A stretch of DNA of 48,607 nucleotides, taken from contig CAZFLR010000013.1 of NCBI GenBank assembly GCA_964519385.1, forward strand, positions 1 to 48,607, written 5' to 3'. Origin of the DNA: SVFI01 sp964519385 (GTDB taxonomy: Bacteria > Bacillota > Clostridia > Lachnospirales > Lachnospiraceae). Positions 8,179-16,624 of the stretch are shown here, piece by piece. Position numbers and translations under genes: made by a program. Position 1 is the stretch's first letter; each line of letters begins with the position of its first letter. The notes under the pieces are model-generated. The model was not told where the DNA came from, did not search any database, and saw only the letters and a program-made list of their open reading frames with translations.

Positions 8179-10241
8179 GCGGATGCGCCCCCTTTCAATT
8201 CGGATTCCGAAAGCTGGGAACCTGCGATTTCTCTATATGCTTCACAGTTTGCAAGAAGTTCTTCATGAGTTCCGATTCCAGTCACTTTTCCGTCCTCAAG
8301 GACAAGAATCTTGTCCGCATGAAGAATTGTGCTTATGCGCTGCGCAACAATGAGCACTGTCGCATCCGCTGTTTTCTCCTTCAAAGCACGTCTGAGTGCT
8401 GCATCTGTCTTATAATCAAGTGCGGAAAAGCTGTCATCAAACAAATAAATCTTCGGTTGCTTGGCAATTGCCCTGGCGATGGAAAGCCTCTGTTTCTGAC
8501 CTCCTGAAACATTGCTTCCTCCCTGTGCTATCGCACTTGCATAGCCTTCCTTTTTCTCATTGATAAATTCGGTTGCCTGTGCAATCCCGGCCGCCTCTTT
8601 CATCTGCTCATCCGTAATGTGCGCCCCTGCATATTTCACATTGGAGGCTATCGTTCCCGAAAAAAGTGTACCCTTTTGCGGAACAAGTCCGATGACATCA
8701 CGAAGCGTTTTCATGTCCCAGTCACGCACATCCACGCCGTCAATGGTAACACTTCCCTCCGTCGCATCATAAAACCTTGGAATCAGTTGAAGCAGAGTTG
8801 ACTTTCCGCATCCTGTGCTTCCAATAATTGCAGTCGTTTTTCCCGGCTCCGCCGTAAATGTAATGTGTTCAAGCGCGTACTCATCCGCGCCCTCATAACG
8901 GAAGGAAACATCATGAAATTCAAGCATTCCCTTTGTCTCTTCCGCTGAAGTAATGATTGGATTCTGCCTGTTCACAATTACCGGTTCTTTCTTTAGCACC
9001 TCGTCAATACGTCCTGCTGCCACTCCGGCTCTCGGAAGCATAATCGACATCATGGTAATCATGAGGAAGGACATAACTATCATCATGGTATAGGTAATAA
9101 ATGCCATCAAATCACCTACCTGAAGATTGCCCATATCCACTCCTTTCGCGCCAAACCATACAATCATCACGGAAACGGCATTCATAATCAGCATCATTCC
9201 CGGCATCATAAAGTTCATGACACGGTTGGTAAAAAGCTGTGTCTGCATCAATTCTTTATTTGCCTGCGCAAATCTCTTTTCCTCATACTCCTCCCTGCTG
9301 AAGGCTCTTATGACAGAAAGTCCCGTCAATACCTCACGGGAGACAAGGTTAAGCTTATCTACCAGAGTCTGCATAATCTTAAACTTAGGGTTGGCAACAA
9401 ATACCAGACTTCCTATGAGACATAAAATCGCGCAAACAGCCACCACGATAATCCAGCCAAGTCCCGTCTTCGTCCGTGACACCATGACAATACCGCCGAT
9501 GCCGACAATCGGTGCATAAAGCACCATGCGCAGGAACATAGTGGAAACCATCTGTACCTGCTGTATATCATTTGTGCTGCGGGTAATCAGCGAAGCGGTG
9601 GAAAAATGATTGATTTCATTGTTGGAAAAATCCACCACCTTATGAAATACCTGATGGCGGAGTCTCCGTCCGATTCTTGCTCCGCAACGCGCCGACAAAA
9701 ATCCGATTGCAATCGCTGCAAGCATTCCGATGACCGCATACAAAAGCATGACACCTCCGGTCTTAAGCAGATATCTCATCTGATAATCCTCAGCATCTAT
9801 TCCCGCGCGCTCATGCTCCTGCCCCGCCAGAACATATGCCTGTGCAAGCATTACGGATTCGGATATTTCCTCTCCCGCTGCAGCAGAAAGAGCCGTTGTC
9901 ATTCCGGAAACCAGAGCCTCATCCAGCACTTCCCGGTTTTCTCTTCCGTACTCACTCAGTCTGTATACTTTTGCCTCCCCGTCATAATCGTAAGCCTTCT
10001 CCAATAATCCTTCTGCATCATCTTCCTCATACAGAAGCATTCCCCGGTAGCCTTCATAACCCTCTTCCGACATGGCATCCGGTGAAACATTTTCTATCCC
10101 CTTTTGCATGATTCCGACATCCACAATATCCGATGTATAATTCGGAAGCATCAAATCACAATATGCCTGCAGAACGAGCAAAAGTATGATAGCCAGAACC
10201 GCTTTCTTCTCCACCCACAAATTTTTAAAAATTTTGCTCAA
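8175..10241 (-). CDS. ABC exporter half-subunit with degenerate Walker B (heterodimer subunit A)
   Basis: A 688-residue exporter subunit. Walker A is GSTGCGKST, the signature is VSGGQKQR, but Walker B ends IYLFDDSFSALD with aspartate where the catalytic glutamate should be. It should pair with the 613-residue subunit. An acidic insertion of roughly 110 residues, probably extracellular, sits between the first and second membrane helices (after IVDVGIMQKG, up to RYLLKTGG). Start choice: a TTG at 10259 has no ribosome site. The TTG at 10241 has AGAGGA about nine bases upstream and is preferred. It follows argJ by about 35 bp on the same strand. Confidence 0.88.
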   Translation of the reverse strand: MSKIFKNLWVEKKAVLAIILLLVLQAYCDLMLPNYTSDIVDVGIMQKGIENVSPDAMSEEGYEGYRGMLLYEEDDAEGLLEKAYDYDGEAKVYRLSEYGRENREVLDEALVSGMTTALSAAAGEEISESVMLAQAYVLAGQEHERAGIDAEDYQMRYLLKTGGVMLLYAVIGMLAAIAIGFLSARCGARIGRRLRHQVFHKVVDFSNNEINHFSTASLITRSTNDIQQVQMVSTMFLRMVLYAPIVGIGGIVMVSRTKTGLGWIIVVAVCAILCLIGSLVFVANPKFKIMQTLVDKLNLVSREVLTGLSVIRAFSREEYEEKRFAQANKELMQTQLFTNRVMNFMMPGMMLIMNAVSVMIVWFGAKGVDMGNLQVGDLMAFITYTMMIVMSFLMITMMSIMLPRAGVAAGRIDEVLKKEPVIVNRQNPIITSAEETKGMLEFHDVSFRYEGADEYALEHITFTAEPGKTTAIIGSTGCGKSTLLQLIPRFYDATEGSVTIDGVDVRDWDMKTLRDVIGLVPQKGTLFSGTIASNVKYAGAHITDEQMKEAAGIAQATEFINEKKEGYASAIAQGGSNVSGGQKQRLSIARAIAKQPKIYLFDDSFSALDYKTDAALRRALKEKTADATVLIVAQRISTILHADKILVLEDGKVTGIGTHEELLANCEAYREIAGSQLSESELKGGASA

Positions 10242-10275
10242 CTTCTCATTTCCTCTCAAACTTTACAATTCATAT

Positions 10276-11520
10276 CTACGAACGGTAATCTCCGTTGATT
10301 TTCACATAATCGTATGTCAAATCACAGCCCCATGCACTGGCTTCACTTTCTCCGTCATGAAGAACCACACGGATGTAGATTTCATCAGCCGCGAGAACCT
10401 TCTTGGCAAATTCTTCTGAAAATTCCACACCTGCACCGTTTCTGCACACCGGAAGCGTTCCGTATTCCGATGCCAGATCCACATCCACCTTTTGAATATC
10501 AAACTGCGCATCTGCATATCCGATGGCGCATAAAACACGTCCCCAGTTTGCGTCTTCGCCAAACATTGCACACTTAAACAGCGGAGAACAAATCACACTC
10601 TTTGCAACCGTAATTGCCGTGTCCTGATCCTTTGCCTTACTGACATTGCATTCCAGAAGCTTTGTTGCTCCCTCTCCGTCTGCTGCCAGCATTTTGGTCA
10701 TGTTCATCAACACAATATAAAGTGCTTCCTTAAAAATTTCATAATCCTTTGTTTCTTCTGTAATGCAGGCATTTCCTGCAAGTCCGCTCGCCATTACGGT
10801 CAGTGTGTCATTTGTCGAGGTATCTCCGTCAACGCTCAGACAGTTGTAGGTCACCTTCACGATTTCACTGAGTGCTTTCTGTACAAGGGCAGATGAAATC
10901 GCCACATCAGTTGTCACGAAATTCAGAGTCGTTGCCATGTTCGGATGAATCATTCCGCTTCCCTTTGCCATTCCGCCGAGATGACATACGACTCCTCCGA
11001 GCGTAAATTCGACTGCCACCTCTTTTTTCACGGTGTCCGTTGTCATAATCGCAGTTGCTGCTCTCTCATTTCCGTCCACCGTCAGTCCGGCCACAAGCTG
11101 CTCCATACTTTCTGCTATCGGCTCAATCGGAAGAATCTGCCCGATGACACCGGTAGACGCGACAATCACTTCTTCCTTTCTGATACCGAGTGCATCCGCT
11201 GCAAGCTGACACATTTTGTCTGCTTTCTCCTCACCGTCCGCATTGCATGTGTTGGCATTTTTAGAGTTAACAATCACTGCCTTTGCAATGCCTCCTGTCG
11301 CTTCCAGATTCTTTTTGGTCACAAGAATCGGAGCACCCTTTACCTTGTTCTGTGTATAGACCGCACCTGTGTTACATGGCACAGAGCAAAATACCAGTCC
11401 CAGGTCGTTTTTATCCTTATTCGGATTCAATCCGCAATTCAGTCCGTTTGCCTCAAAGCCTCTTGCTGCACAGACACCCCCTTCAATAAATGTAAATCCG
11501 TCTTTCCCTGTCAGTTTCAT
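10276..11520 (-). CDS. argJ: Bifunctional glutamate N-acetyltransferase / ornithine acetyltransferase ArgJ
   Basis: Recycles the acetyl group from N-acetylornithine to glutamate in arginine synthesis, and may also use acetyl-CoA. The protein (414 residues from the ATG at 11520) is made as a precursor that cleaves itself between A196 and T197 in the MATTLNF motif, the threonine becoming the nucleophile. KGSGMIHPN before it and VSVDGDTSTND-like text after it (SVDGDTSTNDTL) are family hallmarks. An ATG at 11529 almost touches the GGAGAGG site, so the ATG nine bases later is favoured. No other arginine genes are nearby. It lies between an LTA-synthase-like gene and an ABC exporter on one strand. 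Confidence 0.95.
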   Translation of the reverse strand: MKLTGKDGFTFIEGGVCAARGFEANGLNCGLNPNKDKNDLGLVFCSVPCNTGAVYTQNKVKGAPILVTKKNLEATGGIAKAVIVNSKNANTCNADGEEKADKMCQLAADALGIRKEEVIVASTGVIGQILPIEPIAESMEQLVAGLTVDGNERAATAIMTTDTVKKEVAVEFTLGGVVCHLGGMAKGSGMIHPNMATTLNFVTTDVAISSALVQKALSEIVKVTYNCLSVDGDTSTNDTLTVMASGLAGNACITEETKDYEIFKEALYIVLMNMTKMLAADGEGATKLLECNVSKAKDQDTAITVAKSVICSPLFKCAMFGEDANWGRVLCAIGYADAQFDIQKVDVDLASEYGTLPVCRNGAGVEFSEEFAKKVLAADEIYIRVVLHDGESEASAWGCDLTYDYVKINGDYRS

Positions 11521-11566
11521 TTTTATCATCCTCTCCTCTTAGCATCACTTATATTCCTGCAGCCTG

Positions 11567-13561
11567 TTACGGGGTATAAACAATTTCTCCCGTCCGGCTG
11601 AGTTCCTCATTTCTTCCGGCCATCTGTGCCACATAAATAGTATCATTTTCTTCCACCGGTACGTCCGCAACCATCAATGTATTGCTGTTCAGATACACTG
11701 TTTCCTGTTTTTTCCCGTTGAGCATTACCTTACTGTAGTCCGTAAAGTTGTCTCCATGCACGTAAACATTTCCCTCAATCACATCCACCTTGTTTATGCT
11801 GATTGGCGAAATCCCCATCTGCATATCTGTAGGTTTATACGGATTAATACCTCCGTATACTTCCCGGTCTCCATAGAGCATGTCATACATCAATGTCTCG
11901 AACTCTTCCTCATATTCACCCTTTAAGGAGTATTTCTGATGGAACTTGGTCAGCACACCCGGATTCATTCCGAGTCTTCCGAGCACGTAAGAGGAAAGCT
12001 GATAGGAATACAAATCCTTCCGGGTATTCTTCATTACCTTCACATCTTTCTGCTTCATGTTCGACCATATCAGATATTCCGTCTCAAACAGGTTGCCCCC
12101 TGAAATCTCATCCTCTGTCATCTCAATATTCGGCAAATGGTCTCCGAACATCACAACGACCGTAGGTTCGTCGTAGGCGTTCAGTGTTGATATCAAAAGT
12201 CCGAGAAATGCATCCGTGTCGTGCACTTCATTTACATAGTATTCAAAGCCGTTTGCCCTGCCCTCATCCTCCTGTGCAAAGCCGGTTGTCGTCAGATGCG
12301 GATTTTCCGGCTTCTCCGTCGGATATTTACCATGTGGCTGCACGGAAATCGCATAGATAAAATCCTGCCCCTTCGTCGCATTTAACGCATTGACAATCTG
12401 CTGTGTCAATATTTTATCCTTTGCCCATCCGAGCTGGTTATATGTAAGCCCCTGCATGTATTCTTTACAGTCAAAGCAATCAAAGCCGATGTTTGCATAC
12501 ACAAGGTTTCTGTCATAAAATGTTCCCGTATTATTGTGAATCGCCGTTGTGTGATAGCCGAGTTTTTTCAGATTGTAGGCCACAGACTCACATGTCTCCT
12601 CCTGCAAAACCGTTTTGTAAGGATATTCACCGGCTCCGAACGAGTCAAGGCTCATCCCCGTCAACACTTCAAACTCTGTATTGGCTGTTCCCGCACCGAC
12701 ACTCGGCACCGTAAGTCTTCCGCTCGGACAGCTTTCCAGAAGTCCGCTGTACACCGGCATCGGTTCCTCTGAATATTCGGCTCCGATTACCCTGGAAAGG
12801 TCAAAGAACGACTCAATCTGCAGAAAGATGATATTCGGTTTGTCTTCTACATCCTTATCCTTCTGTGTCCTGATATCTTCAAAAATATCATTTTCCGACT
12901 TCTCACTGTATGATTCCGGCTTCTCAATTCCTCTGTCAATAAGACTTCTGGTGAAACAGTAGACATAACCGTTGTCCTCATATGCATCCGGAAGATTCGC
13001 AAATTCTGTCTGGAGAGCTCCCGTCTCATCACCTATATTCATAAGCGTTCCCGTCAGCGAAAAAAGTGCTGCAATCAGCAACAGCGCACCCGGAAAATTG
13101 CGCGCCTGCGGTTTCATTTTACATCCGTATACGGTAATGATAACCAGAACCGCAAACACTATCACCGCCATCAAGACCACCTGCCACATATCCAGATACA
13201 CATTCATGATACTGAATACGGCTGTAATTAGTGAAATATCGGTAGCTGCAAGCGGGGTTATCCTGTAAAAAAGTAAAATACAGTTTGACACGCCCAGCAG
13301 TAAGAACCCTGTCGTAAGCAGAAGCCACACAAAACGCTGTCTTTTAAACAAAAGAGCCAGTGAATATACACTTGTAAGAATCAGCGCACTGTAAAGAACC
13401 AGAAACGGATGATCCCAGAAAAAGTTCCATCCCTTTGCCGGCGAGTGCCTTGCAAGTATTTCCGTCAAAAGTATCAAAAGTACCGAAAACAAATAGTACC
13501 ATGCCGTTTTTTCTATATATTGTCTGAATATTTTGAAATCAAATTTCCAAAACTTATCCAT
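11567..13561 (-). CDS. LTA-synthase-like membrane sulfatase-fold phosphotransferase with an extra C-terminal beta domain
   Basis: A 664-residue protein of the LtaS/alkaline-phosphatase superfamily, which moves glycerol-phosphate-type groups onto surface polymers outside the membrane. About five to six N-terminal membrane helices (22-178) precede the extracellular catalytic domain. Likely metal and catalytic residues fall close to the positions in staphylococcal LtaS: E250 (FLQIESF), T292 (GAGTANTEFE), D474-H475 (MFGDHLP). Residues about 585-664 form an added domain that reads like an IPT/TIG or Ig-like fold (VHGDNFTDYSKVMLNG). The ATG at 13561 follows AGGAGG. Other possibilities are polymer-modifying phosphoethanolamine or phosphoglycerol transferases. 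Confidence 0.85.
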   Translation of the reverse strand: MDKFWKFDFKIFRQYIEKTAWYYLFSVLLILLTEILARHSPAKGWNFFWDHPFLVLYSALILTSVYSLALLFKRQRFVWLLLTTGFLLLGVSNCILLFYRITPLAATDISLITAVFSIMNVYLDMWQVVLMAVIVFAVLVIITVYGCKMKPQARNFPGALLLIAALFSLTGTLMNIGDETGALQTEFANLPDAYEDNGYVYCFTRSLIDRGIEKPESYSEKSENDIFEDIRTQKDKDVEDKPNIIFLQIESFFDLSRVIGAEYSEEPMPVYSGLLESCPSGRLTVPSVGAGTANTEFEVLTGMSLDSFGAGEYPYKTVLQEETCESVAYNLKKLGYHTTAIHNNTGTFYDRNLVYANIGFDCFDCKEYMQGLTYNQLGWAKDKILTQQIVNALNATKGQDFIYAISVQPHGKYPTEKPENPHLTTTGFAQEDEGRANGFEYYVNEVHDTDAFLGLLISTLNAYDEPTVVVMFGDHLPNIEMTEDEISGGNLFETEYLIWSNMKQKDVKVMKNTRKDLYSYQLSSYVLGRLGMNPGVLTKFHQKYSLKGEYEEEFETLMYDMLYGDREVYGGINPYKPTDMQMGISPISINKVDVIEGNVYVHGDNFTDYSKVMLNGKKQETVYLNSNTLMVADVPVEENDTIYVAQMAGRNEELSRTGEIVYTP

Positions 13562-13600
13562 TGTATTTCCTCCTGCCGTTTCCTTTATGCACACCGTACT

Positions 13601-13606
13601 ATTATA
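13601..13606 (-). promoter_or_regulatory. Possible -10 box of the LTA-synthase/argJ/ABC/coaBC block
   Basis: A perfect TATAAT on the minus strand, 40 bp before the ATG at 13561 and just past the htrA terminator. The -35 region (TTTTCT at 17 bp) is poor, so this is a tentative promoter. Confidence 0.4.
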
Positions 13607-13615
13607 AAATATATG

Positions 13616-13691
13616 TTCAAAAAAGAAAAGAGTCTGTTACAAAATCAGACCGGGCATCACACCCGGCCGATTCCGTAACACACTCTGTCAT
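13616..13691 (-). terminator. Intrinsic terminator after htrA
   Basis: On the minus strand AGAGTGTGTTAC and GTAACAGACTCT pair around an inner CCGGG/CCCGG hairpin, followed by TTTTCTTTTTT. It begins right after the htrA stop codon. Confidence 0.8.
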
Positions 13692-15149
13692 TTAGCGTCC
13701 GAAAAAATAGCGGAAAAATTCTTCCATATCATCCATGTCATATTCGCCGGAATATCCGCTTTCCGGGGATTCTTCTTCCGGTATTTCAACCTTCGGAGCC
13801 TCCTGTTCTTCTGTCGCTGTTGTATTCTTTTTGCTCTCCTGCACCTGTTTGCTGTCTGTCAAGGTTACAGTAACTGTCTGTTCCTTATATTCGCCATTGT
13901 CAGCACGCATGTAGGTCACTTCCACCTCTTCGCCCTTCTTATAATATGCAATCATTTTGCTCAAATCGGACGCATTTGTAATGGAAATACCGTCAAACCT
14001 CGTTATAATGTCTCCCTGGTGCATACCAGCATTTGCAGCCGCTCCGTTTTCCTCTGTAGAGTCTATATACGCACCTTTCGGGATTCCGTAATATTCTGCT
14101 GCTTCCTCGGACACATCCTTTACGGACACTCCAAGATATCCGGCCTTGTCACCTGCAAGCTCTCTCGTCTCACGATTCATCAGATTGTCGAGAATCGGCT
14201 GCGCCGTTGCAATCGGAATGGCATATCCCATACCCTCTACAAGCTCAGAAGCGAACTTCGCGGAATTGATACCGATCAGCTCTCCCTTCATATTTAAGAG
14301 TGCGCCTCCGCTGTTACCCGGATTGATGGCTGCATCTGTCTGAATCAGCTTCGCTTCCAGATCCTCCAGCTCCACTTCTCTCTCAAGTGCTGACACAATA
14401 CCTGTCGTCACGCTCTGTCCGTAACCTAAGGCATTGCCGATGGCAATTACCTGATCCCCTACCTTCATGGAAGAGGAATCTCCGATGACTGCAACCTTGA
14501 TTGTGGAAAGAATCTCATCACTGAGCGCGTCCAGTGAAACAGAAACAACCGCGAGGTCATTTGCCGCGTCGCTTCCTTTGACTACGGCTGTCACAACCGC
14601 ATCCTCACTGTCATTAAAGCACACAGAAACCTCGCTCGCACCGCTCACAACATGATTGTTGGTTGCAATCAACAGTTCCGTATCACTTTTTCCTACAATG
14701 ATTCCGCTTCCTGCTCCTTCACTCTCATACTGCTGTGTTCCCCAGAAGCTTCGGATTTCATCGATATTTCTTGTTGTAATCGCAACCACCGACGACATAC
14801 AGTTTTGTGCTATCTGTGAAATTACGTTGGTTGAAGTCACTTCGGATTCATCCGATACCGTCACCTGATTTCCCTCCACCGGCTTTGTCGTCTCCAAAAT
14901 TACCTCCCGGCTGTTTTTATCTTTTAAGAATGTTTTCTCGCCGACATAGGCGATACCGAGGAATACCACTCCTGCGCAGAGACCGAAGACAACTCCTCCG
15001 AGTGCGTTCTTCCATATTTTATGTTCTCTTTTTGCTTTCTTTTCTTTCTTTTTTTCTGACACGCTCTCTTTTTCTATGACCGGCTCGTCTATAATCTCCG
15101 TATTTTCAACTACCGGTTCATATTGACTTTCATTTCTGTCCTCGAACAT
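13692..15149 (-). CDS. htrA: HtrA/DegP-like membrane-anchored serine protease with PDZ domain
   Basis: An envelope quality-control protease of the S1C family, 485 residues. A charged cytoplasmic N-terminus (1-45) is followed by one membrane helix (about 46-70), so the catalytic part faces outside. The triad is H166 (TNNHVVSG), D198 (AANDLAVV) and S280 (NPGNSGGAL). A PDZ domain follows (about 330-430), and the tail is Glu/Ser-rich, ending in DMEEFFRYFFGR. In-frame starts exist at GTG 15167 and ATG 15158, but the ATG at 15149 is nine bases from AAAGGA and is preferred. It is the last gene of the AraC-HD-htrA block and has its own terminator. Confidence 0.93.
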   Translation of the reverse strand: MFEDRNESQYEPVVENTEIIDEPVIEKESVSEKKKEKKAKREHKIWKNALGGVVFGLCAGVVFLGIAYVGEKTFLKDKNSREVILETTKPVEGNQVTVSDESEVTSTNVISQIAQNCMSSVVAITTRNIDEIRSFWGTQQYESEGAGSGIIVGKSDTELLIATNNHVVSGASEVSVCFNDSEDAVVTAVVKGSDAANDLAVVSVSLDALSDEILSTIKVAVIGDSSSMKVGDQVIAIGNALGYGQSVTTGIVSALEREVELEDLEAKLIQTDAAINPGNSGGALLNMKGELIGINSAKFASELVEGMGYAIPIATAQPILDNLMNRETRELAGDKAGYLGVSVKDVSEEAAEYYGIPKGAYIDSTEENGAAANAGMHQGDIITRFDGISITNASDLSKMIAYYKKGEEVEVTYMRADNGEYKEQTVTVTLTDSKQVQESKKNTTATEEQEAPKVEIPEEESPESGYSGEYDMDDMEEFFRYFFGR

Positions 15150-15217
15150 AATTTTCATTCCTTTCACATATATTTTATTATGAAAAGAGAATACCTTCTA
15201 TTTGTTATCAAATTTTG

Positions 15218-15745
15218 TTAAATTTGTGAAAATTCTATGTATTTCTTTTCAACCTCTGCAAACGATACGAAGGCAAACACGGGAGAGCTCTTTATCTCCG
15301 GCTCCGTATCCTGCAGTCTTTCTCCCATGTAATGTTCAAATTCGTAGTACAATAAGGTATCATCCACATCCGAAACCAGTCTCTGCTCCTCCTCTGACAG
15401 CCTGCTTCCAAGAAATTTTTCGTAAATGACATCCTGTAATCCCTTTTCTATAAGCAGGTACTTCGGCAGATTTTTCTTGACCGGACGCGTAATATCGGCA
15501 AGATATGCCTCGCTTGCATCATGAAGCAGACATGCGAGCGCGAGACGTTTTTCATACCCGCGTGCCACGGCCTCCTCATAACAGTGAATACAGTGCTGGC
15601 CTACGGAATAAAATTCCGGAAAATGTCCGTTGGCTCTTGTCATCAGCGACAGGGAATGTGCGATATCTTCTATAATAATCTGCTCTTTCTTCGGTTTCAA
15701 CGGTGTAAAATGTATTTTACTTGTTGTTGTAATATAATCAGCCAT
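15218..15745 (-). CDS. HD-domain phosphohydrolase
   Basis: A 176-residue cytoplasmic protein of the HD superfamily. Metal-binding residues are visible: H51 in VGQHCIHC, H75-D76 in LLHDASEAY, and a later SDVDDTLLYYE. This arrangement is typical of small YfdR/YfbR-like phosphohydrolases that act on nucleotides. The exact substrate cannot be read from the sequence. The ATG at 15745 is preceded by GGGGAGAG. Its first codons overlap the end of the AraC gene by 8 bp, suggesting coupled translation, and htrA follows after 68 bp. Confidence 0.75.
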   Translation of the reverse strand: MADYITTTSKIHFTPLKPKKEQIIIEDIAHSLSLMTRANGHFPEFYSVGQHCIHCYEEAVARGYEKRLALACLLHDASEAYLADITRPVKKNLPKYLLIEKGLQDVIYEKFLGSRLSEEEQRLVSDVDDTLLYYEFEHYMGERLQDTEPEIKSSPVFAFVSFAEVEKKYIEFSQI

Positions 15746-16496
15746 TTCTTTTCTCTCCCCAATTCGTTCTGTAATATTGGTTGCGATATTCACGCGGTGT
15801 AATTCCCACACAATCATGAAATACCTTTACAAAGTGACTCTGTGATGAAAATGCCAGAAAGTTGGCAATCTCGGAAAATGTATATTCCGAATACTTCAGC
15901 ATATTCTGCGCGGCCTCAATTTTACGCCTGCGGATATATTCCCCGATTCCGATGCCCGTCTCTTTTTTAAACAGTCTGGACAGATAACTGGCATGGAGTC
16001 TGCAATGACACGCCAGTTGCTCGGTGGTAATCCTCTCATTGATATGCGCATGAATATAATCCACGCACAGCACAATATGCTTTGAATAGATCGTCTCCTT
16101 CTTGAGCCTGCGCATGCGCTGTGTAAAATCCACACACATATGCCTCTGCATACGTTTTAACTCCTTTTCATCTTTGATGGTATCCGCCTTTCGTATGTAC
16201 ATGTCCGAAAGTCCGTATGCTGTCTCAAGGTCCATTCCGCCCTCAATACAGAATCGTGTAATCATCGCTATGGAAACTATCACGTGATACCGTAGATTAT
16301 TTACCGGATTGTCCGACAGCACGCCAAGTCCTTCTCCGGAGCCGATGGGATGCGCCTTCATCCACGCGTCAACCTCCTCGACCTGACCGTTTTTTACCTG
16401 TTCATAAAAACGGAGTTCCTTCTCATACGGCGAATGTACAATATTCTCTTCCCGCTGCATATAAAGGCCGATATCAGGATTTTCCGACTCTTTCAT
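15738..16496 (-). CDS. AraC-family transcriptional regulator
   Basis: A 252-residue regulator with two C-terminal helix-turn-helix units. ITTEQLACHCRLHASYLSRLFKKETG is the first, and FSEIANFLAFSSQSHFVKVFHDCVGITPREYR is the second with the classic family ending. The first 150 residues belong to a helical pre-HTH domain common in Clostridia (LSDNPVNNLRYHVIV, IEGGMDLETAYGLSDMYI), not a cupin sugar-binding domain. The ATG at 16496 has AAGGTG six bases upstream. It is divergent from the GH3 beta-glucosidase, the most likely target. The downstream HD and htrA genes may be co-transcribed. Confidence 0.85.
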   Translation of the reverse strand: MKESENPDIGLYMQREENIVHSPYEKELRFYEQVKNGQVEEVDAWMKAHPIGSGEGLGVLSDNPVNNLRYHVIVSIAMITRFCIEGGMDLETAYGLSDMYIRKADTIKDEKELKRMQRHMCVDFTQRMRRLKKETIYSKHIVLCVDYIHAHINERITTEQLACHCRLHASYLSRLFKKETGIGIGEYIRRRKIEAAQNMLKYSEYTFSEIANFLAFSSQSHFVKVFHDCVGITPREYRNQYYRTNWGEKRNG

Positions 16497-16624
16497 ATCA
16501 CTCACCTTCTTTTATCACGATTATAATATAAATGTCACAATTTTGATATAGTTTTTTAGAATATCTGTTATTTTATAAGAAAAAGAACTACAAAAACAAA
16601 AATAAAAATTATGGAGGTAACCGC

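Noticed and set aside
10945..11601. 218-codon plus-strand frame opposite argJ
   Set aside because: Cys/His/Arg-rich shadow translation of argJ, with no start signals.
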